Assembly (NCBI GenBank): GCA_963966185.1
Contig: CAWZYM010000405.1
Coordinates: forward strand, 686,001 to 750,000
Direction: 5' to 3'
DNA: 64,000 nt
Origin: Rhabditoides inermis
Lineage: Eukaryota > Nematoda > Chromadorea > Rhabditida > Rhabditidae
Made by a program: the position numbers and the translations under genes
Notes under the pieces: model-generated
Databases searched by the model: none
What the model was told of the DNA's origin: nothing
What the model saw: only the letters and a program-made list of their open reading frames with translations
Shown: piece after piece, positions 52,298 to 62,900 of the stretch
How the letters are laid out: every line of letters starts with the position of its first letter
How positions within the stretch are numbered: position 1 is the first letter of the stretch

Positions 52298-52805
52298 GTG
52301 AATAGAAGCCTCGAACAGGCCCGCATAATTCCGCATGTTGATCGCATTAAAAGTTTAAATAAGTGTGAGCGACAGATTCCTTCAGAATTATCACTCTACA
52401 CCATCACAATGAGATGCGACTTTGGATGTCGTCCGCCCCTGCGCTCATCGTCGACCACCACCTGACGTGAATAGAAAGCCTCGAACAGGCCCGCATAATT
52501 CCGCATGTTGATCGCATTGAAAGTTTAAATAAGTGTGAGCGACAGGTTCCTTCAGAACTATCACTCTACACCATCACAATGAGATGCGACTTTGGATGTC
52601 GTCCGCCCCTGCGCTCATCGTCGACCACCATCTGACGTGAATAGAAGCCTCGAACAGGCCCGCATAATTCCGCATGTTGATCGCATTAAAAGTTTAAATA
52701 AGTGTGAGCGACAGATTCCTTCAGAATTATCACTCTACACCATCACAATGAGATGCGACTTTGGATGTCGTCCGCCCCTGCGCTCATCGTCGACCACCAC
52801 CTGAC
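52298..52805 (+). repeat. Dimer HOR with 169-bp monomers (339-bp offset)
   Basis: Two units, starting at 52298 and 52637, read GAATAGAAGCC instead of GAATAGAAAGCC, a 1-bp deletion in an A run. They alternate with 170-bp units, giving a 339-bp dimer present about twice. The deletion shifts the frame, so the satellite opens by chance into identical 70-codon stretches at 52253 and 52592. These are not genes. Confidence 0.88.
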
Positions 52806-52889
52806 GTGAATAGAAAGCCTCGAACAGGCCCGCATAATTCCGCATGTTGATCGCATTGAAAGTTTAAATAAGTGTGAGCGACAGATTCC

Positions 52890-53790
52890 TTCAGAACTAT
52901 CACTCTACACCATCACAATGAGATGCGACTTTGGATGTCGTCCGCCCCTGCGCTCATCGTCGACCACCATCTGACGTGATTAGAAAGCCTCGAACAGGCC
53001 CGCATAATTCCGCATGTTGATTGCATTGAAAGTTTAAATAAGTGTGAGCGACAGGTTCCTTCAGATTTATCACTCTACACCATCACAATGAGATGCGACC
53101 ATGCGACTTTGGATGTCGTCCGCCCCTGCGCTCATCGTCGACCACCATCTGACGTGATTAGAAAGCCTCGAACAGGCCCGCATAATTCCGCATGTTGATC
53201 GCATTGAAAGTTTAAATGAGTGTGAGCGACAGGTTCCTTCAGAATTATCACTCTACACCATCACAATGAGATGCGACTTTGGATGTCGTCCGCCCCTGCG
53301 CTCATCGTCGACCACCATCTGACGTGATTAGAAAGCCTCGAACAGGCCCGCATAATTCCGCATGTTGATCGCATTGAAAGTTTAAATAAGTGTGAGCGAC
53401 AGGTTCCTTCAGAATTATCACTCTACACCATCACAATGAGATGCGACTTTGGATGTCGTCCTCCCCTGCGCTCATCGTCGACCACCATCTGACGTGAATA
53501 GAAATCCCTGAACAGGCCCGCATACTGCTGCTCATTGAGCGCATTGAAGATTTAGGTAAGTGTGAGCGACAGGTTCCTTCAGAATTATCACTCTACACCA
53601 CCACAATGAGATGCGACTTTGGATGTCGTCCGCCCCTGCGCTCATCGTCGACCACCATCTGACGTGATTAGAAAGCCTCGAACAGGCCCGCATAATTCCG
53701 CATGTTGATCGCATTGAAAGTTTAAATAAGTGTGAGCGACAGGTTCCTTCAGAATTATCACTCTACTCCATCACAATGAGATGCGACTTT
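52890..53790 (+). repeat. HOR block, copy 1 (2,736-bp partner)
   Basis: Matches 55626-56526 at an offset of 2,736 bp (16 units plus two 8-bp insertions). Markers are GTTGATTGC (53016/55752), CATACTGCTGCTCATTGAGC (53521/56257), TACACCACCACAATG and CTCTACTCCA (53761/56497). The pair explains two identical reverse-strand 60-codon openings. Confidence 0.85.
52976..53153 (+). repeat. 178-bp monomer with 8-bp tandem duplication (type copy)
   Basis: The unit contains GATGCGACCATGCGACTTTG: ATGCGACC (53093-53100) is an extra copy directly before ATGCGACT. Five other units carry the same insertion, beginning at 55141, 55829, 60257, 61625 and 62823. Most also share TGATTGCATT and CAGATTTATC, so they descend from one founder; the unit at 60257 lacks both markers and probably arose by exchange. 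Confidence 0.9.
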
Positions 53791-54649
53791 GGATGTCGTC
53801 CGCCCCTGCGCTCATCGTCGACCACCATCTGACGTGATTAGAAAGCCTCGAACAGGCCCGCATAATTCCGCATGTTGATCGCATTGAAAGTTTAAATAAG
53901 TGTGAGCGACAGGTTCCTTCAGAATTATCACTCTACACCATCACAATGAGATGCGACTTTGGATGTCGTCCGCCCCTGCGCTCATCGTCGACCACCACCT
54001 GACGTGAATAGAAAGCCTCGAACAGGCCCGCATAATTCCGCATGTTGATCGCATTGAAAGTTTAAATAAGTGTGAGCGACAGGTTCCTTCAGAATTATCA
54101 CTCTACACCATCACAATGAGATGCGACTTTGGATGTCGTCCGCCCCTGCGCTCATCGTCGACCACCACCTGACGTGAATAGAAAGCCTCGAACAGGCCCG
54201 CATAATTCCGCATGTTGATCGCATTGAAAGTTTAAATAAGTGTGAGCGACAGGTTCCTTCAGAATTATCACTCTACACCATCACAATGAGATGCGACTTT
54301 GGATTTCGTCCGCCCCTGCGCTCATCGTCGACCACCATCTGACGTGATTAGAAAGCCTCGAACAGGCCCGCATAATTCCGCATGTTGATCGCATTGAAAG
54401 TTTAAATAAGTGTGAGCGACAGGTTCCTTCAGAATTATCACTCTACACCATCACAATGAGATGCGACTTTGGATGTCGTCCGCCCCTGCGCTCATCGTCG
54501 ACCACCATCTGACGTGATTAGAAAGCCTCGAACAGGCCCGCATAATTCCGCATGTTGATCGCATTGAAAGTTTAAATAAGTGTGAGCGACAGGTTCCTTC
54601 AGAATTATCACTCTACACCATCACAATGAGATGCGACTTTGGATGTCGT

Positions 54650-55840
54650 CCGCCCCTGCGCTCATCGTCGACCACCATCTGACGTGAATAGAAAGCCTCG
54701 AACAGGCCCGCATAATTCCGCATGTTGATCGCATTGAAGATTTAGGTAAGTGTGAGCGACAGGTTCCTTCAGAATTATCACTCTACACCATCACAATGAG
54801 ATGCGACTTTGGATGTCGTCCGCCCCTGCGCTCATCGTCGACCACCATCTGACGTGATTAGAAAGCCTCGAACAGGCCCGCATAATTCCGCATGTTGATC
54901 GCATTGAAAGTTTAAATAAGTGTGAGCGACAGGTTCCTTCAGAACTATCACTCTACACCATCACAATGAGATGCGACTTTGGATGTCGTCCGCCCCTGCG
55001 CTCATCGTCGACCACCATCTGACGTGATTAGAAAGCCTCGAACAGGCCCGCATAATTCCGCATGTTGATTGCATTGAAAGTTTAAATAAGTGTGAGCGAC
55101 AGGTTCCTTCAGATTTATCACTCTACACCATCACAATGAGATGCGACCATGCGACTTTGGATGTCGTCCGCCCCTGCGCTCATCGTCGACCACCATCTGA
55201 CGTGATTAGAAAGCCTCGAACAGGCCCGCATAATTCCGCATGTTGATCGCATTGAAAGTTTAAATAAGTGTGAGCGACAGGTTCCTTCAGAATTATCACT
55301 CTACACCATCACAATGAGATGCGACTTTGGATGTCGTCCGCCCCTGCGCTCATCGTCGACCACCATCTGACGTGAATAGAAAGCCTCGAACAGGCCCGCA
55401 TAATTCCGCATGTTGATCGCATTGAAGATTTAGGTAAGTGTGAGCGACAGGTTCCTTCAGAATTATCACTCTACACCATCACAATGAGATGCGACTTTGG
55501 ATGTCGTCCGCCCCTGCGCTCATCGTCGACCACCATCTGACGTGATTAGAAAGCCTCGAACAGGCCCGCATAATTCCGCATGTTGATCGCATTGAAAGTT
55601 TAAATAAGTGTGAGCGACAGGTTCCTTCAGAACTATCACTCTACACCATCACAATGAGATGCGACTTTGGATGTCGTCCGCCCCTGCGCTCATCGTCGAC
55701 CACCATCTGACGTGATTAGAAAGCCTCGAACAGGCCCGCATAATTCCGCATGTTGATTGCATTGAAAGTTTAAATAAGTGTGAGCGACAGGTTCCTTCAG
55801 ATTTATCACTCTACACCATCACAATGAGATGCGACCATGC
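54650..55840 (+). repeat. Tetramer HOR (688-bp offset)
   Basis: A four-unit block (A/C hybrid with TTTAGGTAAG; A with GAACTATCAC; the 178-bp unit; plain A) is present twice, offset 688 bp (4 x 170 plus 8). Hybrid markers lie at 54736 and 55424, and 8-bp duplications at 55141 and 55829. Confidence 0.83.
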
Positions 55841-56526
55841 GACTTTGGATGTCGTCCGCCCCTGCGCTCATCGTCGACCACCATCTGACGTGATTAGAAA
55901 GCCTCGAACAGGCCCGCATAATTCCGCATGTTGATCGCATTGAAAGTTTAAATGAGTGTGAGCGACAGGTTCCTTCAGAATTATCACTCTACACCATCAC
56001 AATGAGATGCGACTTTGGATGTCGTCCGCCCCTGCGCTCATCGTCGACCACCATCTGACGTGATTAGAAAGCCTCGAACAGGCCCGCATAATTCCGCATG
56101 TTGATCGCATTGAAAGTTTAAATAAGTGTGAGCGACAGGTTCCTTCAGAATTATCACTCTACACCATCACAATGAGATGCGACTTTGGATGTCGTCCTCC
56201 CCTGCGCTCATCGTCGACCACCATCTGACGTGAATAGAAATCCCTGAACAGGCCCGCATACTGCTGCTCATTGAGCGCATTGAAGATTTAGGTAAGTGTG
56301 AGCGACAGGTTCCTTCAGAATTATCACTCTACACCACCACAATGAGATGCGACTTTGGATGTCGTCCGCCCCTGCGCTCATCGTCGACCACCATCTGACG
56401 TGATTAGAAAGCCTCGAACAGGCCCGCATAATTCCGCATGTTGATCGCATTGAAAGTTTAAATAAGTGTGAGCGACAGGTTCCTTCAGAATTATCACTCT
56501 ACTCCATCACAATGAGATGCGACTTT
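55626..56526 (+). repeat. HOR block, copy 2 (2,736-bp partner)
   Basis: Second copy of 52890-53790. It diverges just after CTCTACTCCA, where this copy has GTCCTCCCCTG (near 56534) and AACAAGCCCGC (near 56587) instead of the common forms. Confidence 0.85.
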
Positions 56527-56909
56527 GGATGTCGTCCTCCCCTGCGCTCATCGTCGACCACCATCTGACGTGATTAGAAAGCCTCGAACAAGCCCGCATA
56601 ATTCCGCATGTTGATCGCATTGAAAGTTTAAATAAGTGTGAGCGACAGGTTTCTTCAGAATTATCACTCTACACCATCACAATGAGATGCGACTTTGGAT
56701 GTCGTCCGCCCCTGCGCTCATCGTCGACCACCATCTGACGTGATTAGAAAGCCTCGAACAGGCCCGCATAATTCCGCATGTTGATCGCGTTGAAAGTTTA
56801 AATAAGTGTGAGCGACAGGTTTCTTCAGAATTATCACTCTACACCATCACAATGAGATGCGACTTTGGATTTCGTCCGCCCCTGCGCTCATCGTCGACCA
56901 CCATCTGAC

Positions 56910-59900
56910 GTGAATAGAAAGCCTCGAACAGGCCCGCATATTGCTGCTCTTTGATCGCATTGAGGGTTTAATTAAGTGTGAGCGACAGGTTCCTTCAGAA
57001 TTATCACTCTACACCATCACAATGAGATGCGACTTTGGATGTCGTCCGCCCCTGCGCTCATCGTCGACCACCATCTGACGTGAATAGAAAGCCTCGAACA
57101 GGCCCGCATATTGCTGCTTGTTGATCGCATTGAGGGTTTAATTAAGTGTGAGCGACAGGTTCCTTCAGAATTATCACTCTACACCATCACAATGAGATGC
57201 GACTTTGGATTTCGTCCGCCCCTGCGCTCATCGTCGACCACCATCTGACGTGAATAGAAAGCCTCGAACAGGCCCGCATAATTCCGCATGTTGATCGCAT
57301 TGAAAGTGTAAAAAAGTGTGAGCGACAGGTTCCTTCAGAATTATCACTCTACACCATCACAATGAGATGCGACTTTGGATGTCGTCCGCCCCTGCGCTCA
57401 TCGTCGACCACCATCTGACGTGATTAGAAAGCCTCGAACAGGCCCGCATAATTCCGCATGTTGATCGCATTGAAAGTTTAAATAAGTGTGAGCGACAGGT
57501 TCCTTCAGATTTATCACTCTACACCATCACAATGAGATGCGACTTTGGATGTCGTCCGCCCCTGCGCTCATCGTCGACCACCATCTGACGTGATTAGAAA
57601 GCCTCGAACAGGCCCGCATAATTCCGCATGTTGATCGCATTGAAAGTTTAAATAAGTGTGAGCGACAGGTTCCTTCAGAATTATCACTCTACACCATCAC
57701 AATGAGATGCGACTTTGGATTTCGTCCGCCCCTGCGCTCATCGTCGACCACCATCTGACGTGAATAGAAAGCCTCGAACAGGCCCGCATATTGCTGCTCT
57801 TTGATCGCATTGAGGGTTTAATTAAGTGTGAGCGACATGTTCCTTCAGAATTATCACTCTACACCATCACAATGAGATGCGACTTTGGATGTCGTCCGCC
57901 CCTGCGCTCATCGTCGACCACCATCTGACGTGAATAGAAAGCCTCGAACAGGCCCGCATATTGCTGCTTGTTGATCGCATTGAGGGTTTAATTAAGTGTG
58001 AGCGACAGGTTCCTTCAGAATTATCACTCTACACCATCACAATGAGATGCGACTTTGGATTTCGTCCGCCCCTGCGCTCATCGTCGACCACCATCTGACG
58101 TGAATAGAAAGCCTCGAACAGGCCCGCATAATTCCGCATGTTGATCGCATTGAAAGTGTAAAAAAGTGTGAGCGACAGGTTCCTTCAGAATTATCACTCT
58201 ACACCATCACAATGAGATGCGACTTTGGATGTCGTCCGCCCCTGCGCTCATCGTCGACCACCATCTGACGTGATTAGAAAGCCTCGAACAGGCTCGCATA
58301 ACTCCGCATGTTGATCGCATTGAAAGTTTAAATAAGTGTGAGCGACAGGTTCCTTCATAATTATCACTCTACACCATCACAATGAGATGCGACTTTGGAT
58401 TTCGTCCGCCCCTGCGCTCATCGTCGACCACCATCTGACGTGAATAGAAAGCCTCGAACAGGCCCGCATATTGCTGCTCTTTGATCGCATTGAGGGTTTA
58501 ATTAAGTGTGAGCGACAGGTTCCTTCAGAATTATCACTCTACACCATCACAATGAGATGCGACTTTGGATGTCGTCCGCCCCTGCGCTCATCGTCGACCA
58601 CCATCTGACGTGAATAGAAAGCCTCGAACAGGCCCGCATATTGCTGCTTGTTGATCGCATTGAGGGTTTAATTAAGTGTGAGCGACAGGTTCCTTCAGAA
58701 TTATCACTCTACACCATCACAATGAGATGCGACTTTGGATTTCGTCCGCCCCTGCGCTCATCGTCGACCACCATCTGACGTGAATAGAAAGCCTCGAACA
58801 GGCCCGCATAATTCCGCATGTTGATCGCATTGAAAGTGTAAAAAAGTGTGAGCGACAGGTTCCTTCAGAATTATCACTCTACACCATCACAATGAGATGC
58901 GACTTTGGATGTCGTCCGCCCCTGCGCTCATCGTCGACCACCATCTGACGTGATTAGAAAGCCTCGAACAGGCCCGCATAATTCCGCATGTTGATCGCAT
59001 TGAAAGTTTAAATAAGTGTGAGCGACAGGTTCCTTCAGATTTATCACTCTACACCATCACAATGAGATGCGACTTTGGATGTCGTCCGCCCCTGCGCTCA
59101 TCGTCGACCACCATCTGACGTGATTAGAAAGCCTCGAACAGGCCCGCATAATTCCGCATGTTGATCGCATTGAAAGTTTAAATAAGTGTGAGCGACAGGT
59201 TCCTTCAGAATTATCACTCTACACCATCACAATGAGATGCGACTTTGGATTTCGTCCGCCCCTGCGCTCATCGTCGACCACCATCTGACGTGAATAGAAA
59301 GCCTCGAACAGGCCCGCATATTGCTGCTTGTTGATCGCACTGAGGGTTTAATTAAGTGTGAGCGACAGGTTTCTTCAGAATTATCACTCTACACCATCAC
59401 AATGAGATGCGACTTTGGATTTCGTCCGCCCCTGCGCTCATCGTCGACCACCATCTGACGTGAATAGAAAGCCTCGAACAGGCCCGCATAATTCCGCCTG
59501 TTGATCGCATTGAAAATTTAAATAAGTGTGAGCGACAGGTTCCTTCAGAATTATCACTCTACACCATCACGATGAGATGCGACTTTGGATGTCGTCCGCC
59601 CCTGCGCTCATCGTCGACCACCATCTGACGTGATTAGAAAGCCTCGAACAGGCCCGCATAATTCCGCATGTTGATCGCATTGAAAGTTTAAATAAGTGTG
59701 AGCGACAGGTTCCTTCAGAATTATCACTCTACACCATCACAATGAGATGCGACTTTGGATGTCGTCCGCCCCTGCGCTCATCGTCGACCACCATCTGAGG
59801 TGAATAGAAAGCCCTGAACAGGCCCGCATATTGCTGCTCATTGATTGCATTGAAGATTTAGGTAAGTGTGAGCGACAGATTCCTTCAGAATTATCACTCT

Positions 59901-62900
59901 ACACCATCACAATGAGATGCGACTTTGGATGTCGTCCGCCCCTGCGCTCATCGTCGACCACCATCTGACGTGATTAGAAAGCCTCGAACAGGCCCGCATA
60001 ATTCCGCATGTTGATCGCATTGAAGATTTAGGTAAGTGTGAGCGACAGGTTCCTTCAGAATTATCACTCTACACCATCACAATGAGATGCGACTTTGGAT
60101 GTCGTCCGCCCCTGCGCTCATCATCGACCACCATCTGACGTGACTAGAAAGCCTCGAACAGGCCTGCATAATTCCGCATGTTGATCGCATTGAAAGTTTA
60201 AATAAGTGTGAGCGACAGGTTCCTTCAGAATTATCACTCTACACCATCACAATGAGATGCGACCATGCGACTTTGGATGTCGTCCGCCCCTGCGCTCATC
60301 GTCGACCACCATCTGACGTGATTAGAAAGCCTCGAACAGGCCCGCATAATTCCGCATGTTGATCGCATTGAAAGTTTAAATAAGTGTGAGCGACAGGTTC
60401 CTTCAGAATTAACACTCTACACCATCACAATGACATGCGACTTTGGATTTCGTCCGCCCCTGCGCTCATCGTCGACCACCATCTGACGTGAAAAGAAAGC
60501 CTCGAACAGGCCCGCATATTGCTGCTTGTTGATCGCATTAAGGGTTTAATTAAGTGTGAGCGACAGGTTCCTTCAGAATTATCACTCTACACCATCACAA
60601 TGAGATGCGACTTTAGATTTCGTCCGCCCCTGCGCTCATCGTCGACCACCATCTGACGTGAATAGAAAGCCTCGAACAGGCCCGCATAATTCCGCATGTT
60701 GATCGCATTGAAAATTTAAATAAGTGTGAGCGACAGGTTCCTTCAGAATTATCACTCTACACCATCACAATAAGATGCGACTTTGGATGTCGTCCGCCCC
60801 TGCGCTCATCGTCGACCACCATCTGACGTGATTAGAAAGCCTCGAACAGGCCCGCATAATTCCGCATGTTGATCGCATTAAAAGTTTAAATAAGTGTGAG
60901 CGACAGGTTCCTTCAGAATTATCACTCTACACCATCACAATGAGATGCGACTTTGGATGTCGTCCGCCCCTGCGCTCATCGTCGACCACCATCTGACGTG
61001 ATTAGAAAGCCTCGAACAGGCCCGCATAATTCCGCATGTTGATCGCATTGAAAGTTTAAATAAGTGTGAGCGACAGGTTCCTTCAGAATTATCACTCTAC
61101 ACCATCACAATGAGATGCGACTTTGGATGTCGTCCGCCCCTGCGCTCATCGTCGACCACCATCTGACGTGAATAGAAAGCCTCGAACAGGCCCGCATAAT
61201 TCCGCATGTTGATCGCATTGAAGATTTAGGTAAGTGTGAGCGACAGGTTCCTTCAGAATTATCACTCTACACCATCACAATGAGATGCGACTTTGGATTT
61301 CGTCCGCCCCTGCGCTCATCGTCGACCACCATCTGACGTGAATAGAAAGCCTCGAACAGGCCCGCATAATTCCGCATGTTGATCGCATTGAAAGTTTAAA
61401 TAAGTGCGAGCGACAGGTTCCTTCAGAATTATCACTCTACACCATCACAATGAGATGCGACTTTGGATGTCGTCCGCCCCTGCGCTCATCGTCGACCACC
61501 ATCTGACGTGATTAGAAAGCCTCGAACAGGCCCGCATAATTCCGCATGTTGATTGCATTGAAAGTTTAAATAAGTGTGAGCGACAGGTTCCTTCAGATTT
61601 ATCACTCTACACCATCACAATGAGATGCGACCATGCGACTTTGGATGTCGTCCGCCCCTGCGCTCATCGTCGACCACCATCTGACGTGATTAGAAAGCCT
61701 CGAACAGGCCCGCATAATTCCGCATGTTGATCGCATTGAAAGTTTAAATAAGTGTGAGCGACAGGTTCCTTCAGAATTATCACTCTACACCATCACAATG
61801 AGATGCGACTTTGGATGTCGTCCGCCCCTGCGCTCATCGTCGACCACCATCTGACGTGATTAGAAAGCCTCGAACAGGCCCGCATAATTCCGCATGTTGA
61901 TCGCATTGAAAGTTTAAATAAGTGTGAGCGACAGGTTTCTTCAGAATTATCACTCTACACCATCACAATGAGATGCGACTTTGGATGTCGTCCGCCCCTG
62001 CGCTCATCGTCGACCACCATCTGACGTGATTAGAAAGCCTCGAACAGGCCCGCATAATTCCGCATGTTGATCGCATTAAAAGTTTAAATAAGTGTGAGCG
62101 ACAGGTTCCTTCAGAATTATCACTCTACACCATCACAATGAGATGCGACTTTGGATGTCGTCCGCCCCTGCGCTCATCGTCGACCACCATCTGACGTGAT
62201 TAGAAAGCCTCGAACAGGCCCGCATAATTCCGCATGTTGATCGCATTGAAAGTTTAAATAAGTGTGAGCGACAGGTTCCTTCAGAATTATCACTCTACAC
62301 CATCACAATGAGATGCGACTTTGGATGTCGTCCGCCCCTGCGCTCATCGTCGACCACCATCTGACGTGAATAGAAAGCCTCGAACAGGCCCGCATAATTC
62401 CGCATGTTGATCGCATTGAAGATTTAGGTAAGTGTGAGCGACAGGTTCCTTCAGAATTATCACTCTACACCATCACAATGAGATGCGACTTTGGATTTCG
62501 TCCGCCCCTGCGCTCATCGTCGACCACCATCTGACGTGAATAGAAAGCCTCGAACAGGCCCGCATAATTCCGCATGTTGATCGCATTGAAAGTTTAAATA
62601 AGTGCGAGCGACAGGTTCCTTCAGAATTATCACTCTACACCATCACAATGAGATGCGACTTTGGATGTCGTCCGCCCCTGCGCTCATCGTCGACCACCAT
62701 CTGACGTGATTAGAAAGCCTCGAACAGGCCCGCATAATTCCGCATGTTGATTGCATTGAAAGTTTAAATAAGTGTGAGCGACAGGTTCCTTCAGATTTAT
62801 CACTCTACACCATCACAATGAGATGCGACCATGCGACTTTGGATGTCGTCCGCCCCTGCGCTCATCGTCGACCACCATCTGACGTGATTAGAAAGCCTCG

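Larger units (their letters stand above)
51788..56909 (+). repeat. Satellite zone 5: near-uniform class A block
   Basis: 30 monomers, nearly all class A. Exceptions are class C units at about 53493 and 56230 (CATACTGCTGCTCATTGAGC) and A/C hybrids (class A front with GAAGATTTAGGTAAG) near 51840, 54736 and 55424. CCACCACCTGAC replaces CCACCATCTGAC at several unit ends. Classes D and E and GTAT are absent. Zone-specific length variants are the 1-bp deletion dimer and the 8-bp duplication. Confidence 0.83.

Noticed and set aside
52253..52465. 70-codon forward open frame, repeated at 52592-52804
   Set aside because: Produced by the 1-bp deletion in the 169-bp monomers. No ribosome-binding or promoter context and no domain; not a gene.
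53532..53714. 60-codon reverse-strand open frame, repeated exactly at 56268-56450
   Set aside because: Pure satellite antisense. The two copies are identical because the 2,736-bp HOR is duplicated, not because the frame is conserved.
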